A DNA stretch of 7,507 nt from an uncultured Coriobacteriaceae bacterium (GTDB taxonomy: Bacteria > Actinomycetota > Coriobacteriia > Coriobacteriales > UMGS124). Both the position numbers and the translations under genes were made by a program. The stretch covers positions 1-7,507 of the forward strand of contig USJP01000067.1 of NCBI GenBank assembly GCA_900555105.1. The letters run 5' to 3'. The notes under the pieces were generated by a model. It did no database searches and had not been told where the DNA came from. It saw only the letters and a program-made list of their open reading frames with translations. Shown here in pieces: positions 1-5,481 of the stretch. How positions within the stretch are numbered: the stretch's first letter is position 1; every line of letters starts with the position of its first letter.

Positions 1-2
1 CC

Positions 3-503
3 GTCGCAAAGGTAAGCCGCACGTTCGCCGAGAATCTCGCCGGCGCCGCAGCGCGCTATCCCGTAGTCCAGGCTAAGCTCGACGCCGTGCGCGCCCAGCT
101 CCGCGAGCTCGTGGCAACCTACGGACCTCCGCCCTACGGCCCCGCCACCCAGGCCGACAGCGAGGCCGTGGAGAAAAGCTTCGCTTCCTATATCGAGCGG
201 TTCAGCGGCATCGCCGCCTCAGGCGTGGCCGTGGACGAGACGACCGGCGCTGTCATCCGTCAACAGGGCCGCACCCACGAGATCGGGGAGCTCAGCCAGG
301 GCTACTCCGACGTCATCGCTTTCTGCATGCGCATGGCGTTGGGCGACGCCCTCTTTGAGGGGGCCCAGCCCTTCATCATCCTCGACGACCCCTTCGTCAA
401 CCTCGACGACCGCCATCTCAGCGAGGCCCTCGAGTTCGTAAAGGACCTCGCCCGCGACCGCCAGCTCATCTACCTCACCTGCCACTCAAGCAGAAGCATG
501 TAA
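3..503 (+). CDS. SMC/RecF/YhaN-like ATPase, C-terminal fragment (5' end outside window)
   Basis: The reading frame is open from the left edge, so only the last 167 or so residues are visible. They contain the C-terminal half of an ABC-type ATPase head: the signature motif ELSQGYSD (LSQGY at nt 291-305), a hydrophobic Walker B strand ending in a double acid (PFIILDDP, nt 369-392), a D-loop-like VNLDD, and the H-loop in LIYLTCHSSR (His at nt 483-485). This order and spacing are typical of RecF/SbcC/YhaN-type DNA-repair or chromosome-maintenance ATPases, in which coiled coils separate the N-terminal Walker A from this C-terminal lobe. The upstream residues are Ala/Arg/Leu-rich, compatible with the end of such a coiled coil. 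The protein stops 5 residues after the H-loop His, which is normal for YhaN-like proteins. The exact subfamily and DNA substrate cannot be told without the N-terminus and the neighbour on the left. Confidence 0.85.
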   Translation, partial: VAKVSRTFAENLAGAAARYPVVQAKLDAVRAQLRELVATYGPPPYGPATQADSEAVEKSFASYIERFSGIAASGVAVDETTGAVIRQQGRTHEIGELSQGYSDVIAFCMRMALGDALFEGAQPFIILDDPFVNLDDRHLSEALEFVKDLARDRQLIYLTCHSSRSM

Positions 504-653
504 AAGTTACCTGGTAGATGCCAAATTTAGCATGTGTTCATTCTTGATAGTATTTATACGGCAAACATGTTGTGAACATAACGATCTATACTTAATTGTT
601 CGGTGCGCGTAACACATGGCACGGCAAGCGAAAACGCATAGACAGGCAGGAAC
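504..653 (+). promoter_or_regulatory. AT-rich intergenic region, candidate promoter of the cps-like operon
   Basis: This 150-bp gap is clearly more AT-rich than the genes on either side and lies directly upstream of the three-gene exopolysaccharide control operon. The best -10-like hexamer is TATACT at 587-592, which would put the start of transcription near 599 and leave a leader of about 55 nt. No good -35 hexamer lies 16-18 bp upstream of it. TTGATA at 544-549 is a good -35-like hexamer but is too far away (37 bp) and has only poor -10 matches at its proper spacing. The absence of a paired -35 box could mean an activator-dependent promoter or a different sigma factor. No terminator for the upstream ATPase gene is evident. 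The ribosome binding site of the first operon gene is weak (AGG at 648-650). Confidence 0.45.
567..579. promoter_or_regulatory. 13-bp palindrome, possible operator
   Basis: The sequence ATGTT-GTG-AACAT is a perfect inverted repeat with 5-bp arms and a 3-bp centre. It ends 7 bp upstream of the -10-like hexamer at 587-592, so a bound dimer would cover the spacer and -35 zone. The half site TGAACA (573-578) also occurs in inverted orientation as TGTTCA at 535-540. The position and symmetry suit a transcription factor site controlling the exopolysaccharide operon, but short palindromes arise by chance in AT-rich DNA. No regulator family is assigned. Confidence 0.35.
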
Positions 654-1310
654 ATGACACTACTTGAGCTTCTTCATCTCCTCAAGCGCCACCTTTTCTT
701 GGTGATTGCGCTTCCCATCGTGTGTGCAATCGCTGCAGCAGGCGTTTGCTACACGATGATGTCGAACACCTACACGGCCACAACGAGCCTCTACGTCCTC
801 GCCGAAAATACGTCCGACAACAGCACGAGCCTCGGCTCCACGCTCAACGCCAGCCAGCTCGTGAGTAACGACATCGCCGAGCTCATCAAGTCCGACCGTG
901 TCATGAAGGGCGCCGCTGAGGACCTCGGGCTCGAAAACCTCAATGCCTTCAAGGTCTCCGTCAACAGCCAGACCACCACGCGTGTCATCACCCTTTCCGT
1001 GACGGGCAAGGACCCTCAGCAGGCCGCTGACGCCGCCAACGCCATCGCATCCGAGGTCTCCAGCGTTGCCCAGCAGGTCATGGACGTGCGCAGCGTCAAC
1101 GTCGTCGACGAGGCAGCTACTCCCAGCAATCCAAGCGGCCCCAATCGTCCCATGTACGTTGCCGTGGCCTTCTTGGCGGGTCTCTTCCTCGCCATCGCCA
1201 TCGTCGTGCTCATGGATATGCTCAACACGCGCGTGTCCAACTCCGATGAGGTTGAGAAGCTCCTGGGCGTTCCCGTTATCGGCCAGTTCCCCGCAGTAAA
1301 GAAGGGCTAA
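654..1310 (+). CDS. cpsC: Wzz/CpsC-type polysaccharide chain-length regulator and kinase activator
   Basis: This 218-residue membrane protein has the Wzz-domain layout. There is a short cytoplasmic N-terminus, a first membrane helix at about residues 14-34, and an extracytoplasmic domain at about 35-165 carrying the family-typical start (YTATTSLYVLAEN). A proline-rich segment (P157, P160, P163, P166) leads into a second membrane helix at about 167-188. A cytoplasmic tail of about 30 residues contains EKLLGVPVIGQFP, a motif typical of CpsC/Wzz proteins. In Gram-positive capsule systems the CpsC-type protein lacks a kinase domain and instead binds and activates the separate CpsD kinase through its tail, setting polymer length. 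The gene is first in the operon and its stop lies 4 bp before the kinase start, implying translational coupling. The length fits CpsC (about 220-240 residues). The ATG is chosen because the first helix follows at the expected distance. Confidence 0.92.
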   Translation: MTLLELLHLLKRHLFLVIALPIVCAIAAAGVCYTMMSNTYTATTSLYVLAENTSDNSTSLGSTLNASQLVSNDIAELIKSDRVMKGAAEDLGLENLNAFKVSVNSQTTTRVITLSVTGKDPQQAADAANAIASEVSSVAQQVMDVRSVNVVDEAATPSNPSGPNRPMYVAVAFLAGLFLAIAIVVLMDMLNTRVSNSDEVEKLLGVPVIGQFPAVKKG

Positions 1311-1314
1311 AGCA

Positions 1315-2097
1315 ATGGCAAAGCAAAAGAACGGCAGCTACGCCCACAATATTGCGACTATTCAAAATGCAGCCACCACCCTGCTGGCAAACATTCGTTT
1401 TGCAAGCATGGACAGACCGGTGAAGTCCATCGTCATCACCTCCGCCATACCTAATGAAGGAAAAACGGCAGTAGCTTGCAACCTCGCCCAAACCATGGCC
1501 TCAAGCGGCAAGTGCACCCTCATCGTCGACTGCGACACGCGCAATCGCTCGGTTGCCTCCCGCTACAACCTGCATCCCAAGGCAGGCCTTTTCTCACTGC
1601 TCTCCAAACAGGCACAGCTGAACGAGGTCCTCACGCCCACGCCCGTACAAAGCCTCAGCATCATCGATATCGAGCCAAGTATCCCCAACCCAGCCGACAT
1701 CTTTGCCTCGAAGCGCTTCCAGTCGTTCCTGGCGCAGATGGAGGAGATGTTCGATTACATCGTTATCGACACTCCGCCCGTCAACGCTTTCATCGACGCG
1801 GCAGTTCTCGCCAGTCATACCGATGCGACTATCCTCGTTGTGCGTGAGAACTTTGCCCGTCGCGATGAGATTGCATATGCCTGTGAGCAGCTTCGCAAGG
1901 CCGACGCCAACCTCATCGGCTCCTGCATGAACTTCTGCTCGCACCACGGTGGTTCCTATTACGGCTCCAGCTACGGCGCATACTATGGCACGAGCGAACC
2001 TGCGGCGCGCCAGGACAACTCCGCCCACGCGGCACGCCCTGCGGCACCCCGCTCCAACACGCCTTCTCGCTCCACCGGAACCCGCTTTAAGAACTAG
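1315..2097 (+). CDS. cpsD: CpsD/Wze-type bacterial tyrosine autokinase
   Basis: This 260-residue cytoplasmic protein carries the three nucleotide-binding motifs of BY-kinases. Walker A is at residues 43-51 (SAIPNEGKT, catalytic Lys50), Walker A' at about 68-74 (TLIVDCD, Asp72 and Asp74), and Walker B at about 147-153 (DYIVIDT, Asp152) followed by PP. The tail has the tyrosine cluster expected of an autophosphorylation site: Tyr215, 216, 220, 223 and 224 in a Gly/Ser-rich stretch, then a low-complexity Ala/Pro/Arg tail. BY-kinases of this kind cycle between a phosphorylated monomer and an unphosphorylated ring docked on CpsC, thereby controlling capsule or exopolysaccharide export. The GAAGGG just before the start (about 1300-1306) is a usable ribosome binding site. 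The presumed phosphatase that resets the tyrosine cluster is encoded next but is out of frame. Confidence 0.93.
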   Translation: MAKQKNGSYAHNIATIQNAATTLLANIRFASMDRPVKSIVITSAIPNEGKTAVACNLAQTMASSGKCTLIVDCDTRNRSVASRYNLHPKAGLFSLLSKQAQLNEVLTPTPVQSLSIIDIEPSIPNPADIFASKRFQSFLAQMEEMFDYIVIDTPPVNAFIDAAVLASHTDATILVVRENFARRDEIAYACEQLRKADANLIGSCMNFCSHHGGSYYGSSYGAYYGTSEPAARQDNSAHAARPAAPRSNTPSRSTGTRFKN

Positions 2098-2115
2098 CGC
2101 ACGGAGCCTGGTTAG

Positions 2116-2810
2116 ATGCGCGACATCCATTGCCATATCTTGCCAGGAGTAGACGACGGTGCCCGCACCCTTGAAGAGAGTCTGCAGATGCTGCAGGCCG
2201 CCAAGGATGCGGGCATCACCTCTATTGTGTGCACGCCGCATTGCCGCGACCCGTACTTCGATTTCATTGCCGCTCGACTTACTTCGACTTTGACAAAATG
2301 TGGGACGCATTCCACCTGCTCAAGAGCAAAGCAGGCGGCTTTCCTTTGCAGATGGGCTTTGAGGTGAACATCGCAAAGCTCAAGCGCCTGGGCCTCGAAT
2401 GGGCCGATAAGCTGCACTTCGACGGCAGTGACGAGTTTTTGCTTGAGCTTGAAGACGAAGCCAACGAAATCGACTTCCGCGAATACAATCGCATCATCTA
2501 TGAGCTGCAGGGCAGGGGCTACCGCATCATCATCGCCCACCCGGAGCGCTACAAGGCGATTCAAAAGAACCCTGGCCTGGCGACGGACCTCATGCGCAAC
2601 GGCTGCAAGCTTCAAGCCTCGGCTGACTTCCTCAATGGCGGGCGCACGCTCTCCTTCGGCGGCGGCAAGATCAAAAAGACAGCCATCAAGCTGTTTAAAG
2701 ACATGTGCTACAGCTACATCGCCAGCGACGCGCACAACGTCAAGCATTACAAGGCGTTCAAGAAAGCAATCGACACCTACGACCTACGGGGCTCGCACGC
2801 AGCCTCGTAA
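2116..2810 (+). pseudogene. cpsB: CpsB/Wzh-type PHP phosphotyrosine phosphatase, frameshifted by a 26-bp tandem duplication
   Basis: The gene reads as CpsB in two frames. Frame one runs from the ATG at 2116, preceded by GGAG at 2103-2106, and encodes the PHP start DIHCHILPGVDDG (His5, His7, Asp13/14) and VCTPHCRDPYFDF (His42). It then loses similarity and stops at 2367. A second frame, one base earlier, continues with TYFDFDKMWDAF at about 2277-2312, IIIAHPERY (His at 2538-2540) and IASDAHN (Asp at 2727, His at 2733) to the TAA at 2808-2810. Together these give every metal-binding motif of the family, which uses a manganese-type trinuclear centre to remove phosphate from the CpsD tyrosine cluster. 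The break lies in a 26-bp imperfect tandem repeat (2239-2290). Without one copy the gene would encode about 222 residues, slightly short of the usual 240-250. As written, the product is an 83-residue stub lacking three of the motifs. Internal starts such as the ATG at 2298 would lack the HxH end. A sequencing or assembly artefact, or a phase-variable allele, is possible. Confidence 0.85.
2239..2290 (+). repeat. 26-bp imperfect tandem duplication inside cpsB
   Basis: Unit one (2239-2264) and unit two (2265-2290) are adjacent and equal in length. They share CATTGCCGC at the start (2239-2247 and 2265-2273) and TACTTCGA near the end (2254-2261 and 2280-2287). Ungapped identity is 20 of 26. Five of the six mismatches lie in the central six bases (GACCCG versus TCGACT) and the sixth is a T/C change. 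Each unit, read in the frame that is productive on its own side, encodes HCR-x-x-YFDF: DP in unit one, ST in unit two. The sixth mismatch is the synonymous change GAT/GAC. Because 26 is not a multiple of 3, the extra unit shifts the frame by exactly the offset seen between the two halves of the phosphatase gene. Confidence 0.85.
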
Positions 2811-3028
2811 ACGCAGCGGCTGGCACCCCATCGCATCGTTTCCCTTTGGACATAATCGACGGGCACCCTTTCGCCCCCTCGTCCTTTCGCCATAACAACC
2901 GCGCAGGGAGCGAGTGCGTTCGGTTGGCCCAACCGTACCCGATCATGGTTTCCCCAGCTACATGCCAGCAAAAACGACGGGCCATACCAAGCGCTTTGCC
3001 AATACAAGCTCCCTGATTAGCTAGATAC
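2811..3028. other. Intergenic stretch between convergent transcription units, no gene seen
   Basis: These roughly 220 bp separate the plus-strand cps operon from the minus-strand prfC terminator. No open frame here has a ribosome binding site or a protein-like composition. Visible structure is limited to a perfect 7-bp-arm palindrome at 2921-2935 (CGGTTGG-C-CCAACCG) and a degenerate copy of a prfC terminator arm at 2970-2988. The palindrome has no T-tract after it on either strand, so it is not a convincing terminator. No plus-strand terminator with a T-run is evident after the phosphatase gene. In capsule loci, further genes for glycosyltransferases, a flippase and a polymerase usually follow; none is present before the convergent gene. 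Confidence 0.6.
2970..2988. repeat. Degenerate direct copy of a prfC terminator arm
   Basis: The 19 bases at 2970-2988 match those at 3031-3049 in 17 of 19 positions, 61 bp apart. Both consist of an A-run followed by CG(A/G)CGGGCCATAC. On the minus strand each is the 3' half of a terminator plus its T-tract. Only the copy at 3031-3049 has a matching partner arm next to it. The other may be a relic of a duplicated terminator, or an alternative pairing partner for the arm at 3055-3067. Confidence 0.5.
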
Positions 3029-3067
3029 AAAAAAACGGCGGGCCATACACCTCGGTATGCCCCGCCG
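3029..3067 (-). terminator. Rho-independent terminator of prfC
   Basis: The arms at 3036-3048 and 3055-3067 pair in 12 of 13 positions around a 6-nt loop and are very GC-rich. On the minus strand the hairpin is followed by a run of seven T residues (3035 down to 3029). It lies 22 bp past the prfC stop codon, the expected place. On the plus strand the same stem is followed by CCTTCATATATG, without a T-run, so it would at most be a weak stop for transcripts coming from the cps operon. Confidence 0.9.
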
Positions 3068-3089
3068 CCTTCATATATGTAAGACCAGA

Positions 3090-4703
3090 CTAGAACGTCA
3101 CGTTGCCGAACTCGGAAAGCTTGAGCTTGGGGTTGTGTTCGGCGATGTAGTCCACATTCCACGCAGTGGTGAAAAGCAGCAGCTTGTTGCCGCGCATGTC
3201 CTCAACCTTGGCGGTGCCGCGCGTGAGGCTCAGCGAGGAGAGATCGATCTCGTCAGGCTTGTTCACGATCCAGCGAATCTCGGTGTAGGGCAGGCCCTCG
3301 CGGCGCACGCGCACGTGGTACTCCGACTCCAGGCGCTGCTCGAGCACCTCAAGCTGGAGCACGCCCACGACGCCCACGATGACGCTCTCCATGCCGGCGC
3401 CGACCTCGCGGAAGATCTGCACGGCACCTTCCTGGGCGAGTTCCTCCATGCCCTTGACGAACTGTTTACGCTTAAGGGTGTCTACCTGGGAGATGCGTGC
3501 GAAATGCTCGGGAGCGAAGGTGGGCATCTCGGGATACTCCACGCGCTGCTTGCCCGCGCACACCGTGTCGCCCACCGAGAAGATACCCGGGTCGAAGAGG
3601 CCCACGACGTCGCCGGCATATGCCTCGTCCACCGTGGCGCGATCATCGGCCATAAGGGCCGTACCCGAGGCAAGCTTGAGCTTGCGGTTGCCCTGCATGT
3701 GCCAGGCGTCCATGCCACGCTCGAAACGGCCCGAGCAAATGCGAACAAAGGCGATGCGGTCGCGGTGGTTCTTGTCCATGTTGGCCTGGATTTTGAACAC
3801 GAAGCCCGAGAAGTCCTCGCGCGTAGGCGGCACCAGCTCGCCGGAAAGCTTGTCGGTGTAGGGTTGGGGGCTCGGCGACAGGCGCAGGAACTCGCGCAGG
3901 AACGGCTCGACACCGAAGTTGGTGAGGGCACTGCCGAAGAAGACGGGCGAAAGCTTGCCGTGCGCCACGGCGTCGAGGTCGAGCTCGTCGCCGGCGCCAT
4001 CGAGCAGCTCGATGTCGTCCATGAGGTTGCGGTGGTTCTCGGTACCGATGAGGTCGTCGAGAGTGGCGTCACCCAGCTCGGCTTCCACCTCGGCAACCTT
4101 CTTGGTAGCGTTGGCGTTGCCCGCACCTTCAAACGCAAGCACGTGGCGGCTCTGGCGGTCGAACACACCGCGGAAGTTGCGGCCGTTGCCGATAGGCCAG
4201 TTCATGGGATAGGTGCCGATGCCCAGTACCGTCTCGATCTCCTCCATGAGCTCGAACGGGTCGCGGCTCTCATGGTCGAGCTTGTTGACGAAGGTAAAAA
4301 TCGGAATGTGGCGCAGCGTGCACACGCGGAACAACTTCTTGGTCTGCGCCTCGACGCCCTTGGCGGCGTCAATCACCATGACTGCCGCGTCAGCCGCCAT
4401 GAGTGTGCGGTAGGTGTCCTCGGAGAAGTCCTGGTGGCCGGGGGTATCGAGGATGTTGACGCAGATGCCGTTGTAGTTGAGCTGCAGCACCGAGGAGGTG
4501 ACTGAGATGCCGCGCGCCTTCTCGATGTCCATCCAGTCGGACACCGCATGCTTGGAAGAGCTCTTGCCCTTGACCGAGCCGGCCGTCTGAATGCTGCCCG
4601 TGTACAACAGGAGCTTCTCGGTAAGGGTGGTCTTACCTGCGTCAGGGTGCGAAATGATGGCAAAAGTGCGACGCGAGGAGATTTCGTCGGCCAAGCTCGA
4701 CAT
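3090..4703 (-). CDS. prfC: Peptide chain release factor 3 (RF3)
   Basis: This 537-residue translational GTPase removes RF1/RF2 from the ribosome after peptide release and also contributes to post-peptidyl-transfer quality control. The G-domain motifs are complete: G1 SHPDAGKT at residues 18-25 within the RF3-typical RRTFAIISHPDAGKTTLTEK, the G2 region GISVTSS at 65-71, G3 DTPGH at 86-90 followed by QDFSEDTYR, and G4 NKLD at 140-143. The motif TYPMNWPIGNGRNFRGVFD, characteristic of RF3 among elongation-factor-like GTPases, lies further on. Beta-barrel domain II and the C-terminal domain follow. The length is close to that of E. coli RF3 (529). The start is supported by AGAAAGGA 5 bp upstream (about 4709-4716). 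A clear terminator follows the stop. The gene lies 136 bp downstream of the LOG-family gene in the same direction and probably has its own promoter. Confidence 0.96.
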   Translation of the reverse strand: MSSLADEISSRRTFAIISHPDAGKTTLTEKLLLYTGSIQTAGSVKGKSSSKHAVSDWMDIEKARGISVTSSVLQLNYNGICVNILDTPGHQDFSEDTYRTLMAADAAVMVIDAAKGVEAQTKKLFRVCTLRHIPIFTFVNKLDHESRDPFELMEEIETVLGIGTYPMNWPIGNGRNFRGVFDRQSRHVLAFEGAGNANATKKVAEVEAELGDATLDDLIGTENHRNLMDDIELLDGAGDELDLDAVAHGKLSPVFFGSALTNFGVEPFLREFLRLSPSPQPYTDKLSGELVPPTREDFSGFVFKIQANMDKNHRDRIAFVRICSGRFERGMDAWHMQGNRKLKLASGTALMADDRATVDEAYAGDVVGLFDPGIFSVGDTVCAGKQRVEYPEMPTFAPEHFARISQVDTLKRKQFVKGMEELAQEGAVQIFREVGAGMESVIVGVVGVLQLEVLEQRLESEYHVRVRREGLPYTEIRWIVNKPDEIDLSSLSLTRGTAKVEDMRGNKLLLFTTAWNVDYIAEHNPKLKLSEFGNVTF

Positions 4704-4839
4704 GGGGGTCCTTTCTTGCAGTGACGGGCAAGTCCGTCATACACCGTGCGATTTTCTCAGAAGATGTATTGTAGCGCGAACAAAGGGCTTGCCATGAGCT
4801 GGTAAAACTGCTTGGCCGAATCTGCGCATGCCGGTGAGG
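4704..4839 (-). promoter_or_regulatory. Upstream region of prfC with candidate -10 and a leader hairpin
   Basis: On the minus strand TACAAT (4768-4773) is a good -10 candidate about 65 bp before the prfC start. No convincing -35 hexamer is found at 15-18 bp; the best is TGGCAA, which matches the consensus in 3 of 6 positions. Between the -10 and the ribosome binding site, 4722-4739 forms a perfect 6-bp stem (TGACGG / CCGTCA) around a 6-nt loop, with no T-run. It could shape the leader mRNA but resembles no riboswitch known to me. Upstream of the -10 lies CGCGAACAAA (plus-strand 4775-4784), a 10-mer that recurs upstream of the LOG-family gene. Confidence 0.35.
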
Positions 4840-5373
4840 TTATGCGCCGATGAGCGTCCCAATCTCCTCAAGGCCGCGGGCAAAATGAATCCGCCGTTGC
4901 CGCTCGGGCGTTGAAAGACCGCAGCAGATCATGTGCTTGAAAAACGCCTCGAGGTCGTCGTAATAGCCGTTGAGGTTGTAGAAGATGCACGGCGCGTCGA
5001 GGTGTCCCAGCGAGAGCTTCGAGGCAACCTCGGCAATCTCCTCAAGCGTGCCCGTGCCGCCGGGAAACGCGACGAACGCGTCGCCAAGCTCGATCATCTT
5101 GGTCTTGCGCGTGGTCATGTCGGGCGTGACGATGAGCTGTGTGAGGTTATCGTACTGCACGCAAGCGTCGATGAAGAACTGAGGCTCGACGCCGATCACG
5201 TCACCGCCAGCCTCGAGGGCGCCGCCGGCAAGCCTGCCCATGAGACCCACCTTGGAGCCACCATACACAAGCGTGTGGCCCGCGCGAGCAATCCAAGCCC
5301 CGAGCTCATAGGCTGCGGTGCTAAACACGGGGTCGTTCCCTTCGCTTGCGCCGAGATATACCGTGACGTTCAT
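4840..5373 (-). CDS. LOG-family (TIGR00730-type) phosphoribohydrolase-like protein
   Basis: This Rossmann-fold protein has the two hallmarks of the LOG family. An N-terminal nucleotide-binding region is MNVTVYLGAS...GHTLVYGGSKVGLMGRLAGGAL, and the signature is PGGTGTLEE, preceded by TRKTKMIELGDAFVAF. Well-studied members hydrolyse the N-glycosidic bond of nucleoside 5'-monophosphates, releasing ribose 5-phosphate and a base (cytokinin-activating enzymes, or AMP/purine nucleotide recycling). In gut bacteria the physiological substrate is usually unknown. The start is placed at 5373 (177 residues), not at the in-frame ATG 12 bp upstream, because GAGGAGAGG lies immediately before it with proper spacing, while the upstream ATG has no ribosome binding site and follows a terminator T-run. 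An inverted repeat GCGCAT/ATGCGC (4824-4847) covers the stop region but lacks a T-tract. The enzyme is probably cytoplasmic. Confidence 0.88.
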   Translation of the reverse strand: MNVTVYLGASEGNDPVFSTAAYELGAWIARAGHTLVYGGSKVGLMGRLAGGALEAGGDVIGVEPQFFIDACVQYDNLTQLIVTPDMTTRKTKMIELGDAFVAFPGGTGTLEEIAEVASKLSLGHLDAPCIFYNLNGYYDDLEAFFKHMICCGLSTPERQRRIHFARGLEEIGTLIGA

Positions 5374-5387
5374 GCCTCTCCTCATCC

Positions 5388-5424
5388 AATAAAAAACGGA
5401 GTGCCCGGTTACCCAGGCACTCCG
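5388..5424 (-). terminator. Rho-independent terminator of the flavoprotein gene
   Basis: A perfect 9-bp stem (CGGAGTGCC at 5397-5405 with GGCACTCCG at 5416-5424) around a 10-nt loop is followed on the minus strand by six T residues (5396-5391) and then ATT. It lies about 58 bp past the flavoprotein stop and ends only about 15 bp before the LOG-family start codon, so the LOG gene's ribosome binding site directly abuts the T-tract. Confidence 0.9.
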
Positions 5425-5481
5425 CCAATTCTAACCTAGAAGAGCAGGTGCGACGCGAACAAACCTAACAGTCGCGCGTAC

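Noticed and set aside
2281..2300. Programmed -1 ribosomal frameshifting as the explanation for the split phosphatase gene
   Set aside because: There is no X-XXY-YYZ slippery heptamer in the proper register, only a short A-run (2295-2298). Slipping there would also leave about 10 extra residues in the conserved YFDF-DKMW segment, whereas the tandem duplication explains the shift exactly.
1594..2310. A 238-residue minus-strand open frame across the kinase/phosphatase junction
   Set aside because: It overlaps two recognised plus-strand genes, shows no family motifs, and is explained by codon bias of the genes opposite.
2921..2935. Palindrome CGGTTGG-C-CCAACCG as the cps operon terminator
   Set aside because: The symmetry is perfect, but no T-run follows on the plus strand and the centre is too tight for more than a 6-bp stem.
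2758..3162. A 134-residue minus-strand open frame covering the intergenic gap
   Set aside because: It runs through the end of prfC and the prfC terminator hairpin, is rich in Arg/Cys/Trp, and has no Shine-Dalgarno sequence before its start.
3057..4505. A 482-residue open frame antisense to prfC
   Set aside because: It lies almost wholly opposite a complete RF3 gene, its composition (Val/Ala/His/Leu-rich without domain motifs) is what GC-biased codons give on the opposite strand, and it has no ribosome binding site.
4824..4847. Inverted repeat GCGCAT/ATGCGC over the LOG stop codon as a terminator
   Set aside because: The stem is only 6 bp with a 12-nt loop, and no T-tract follows on the minus strand.
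5373..5385. In-frame ATG at 5385 as the LOG gene start
   Set aside because: It has no ribosome binding site and directly follows the terminator T-tract, whereas the ATG at 5373 is preceded by GAGGAGAGG at good spacing.
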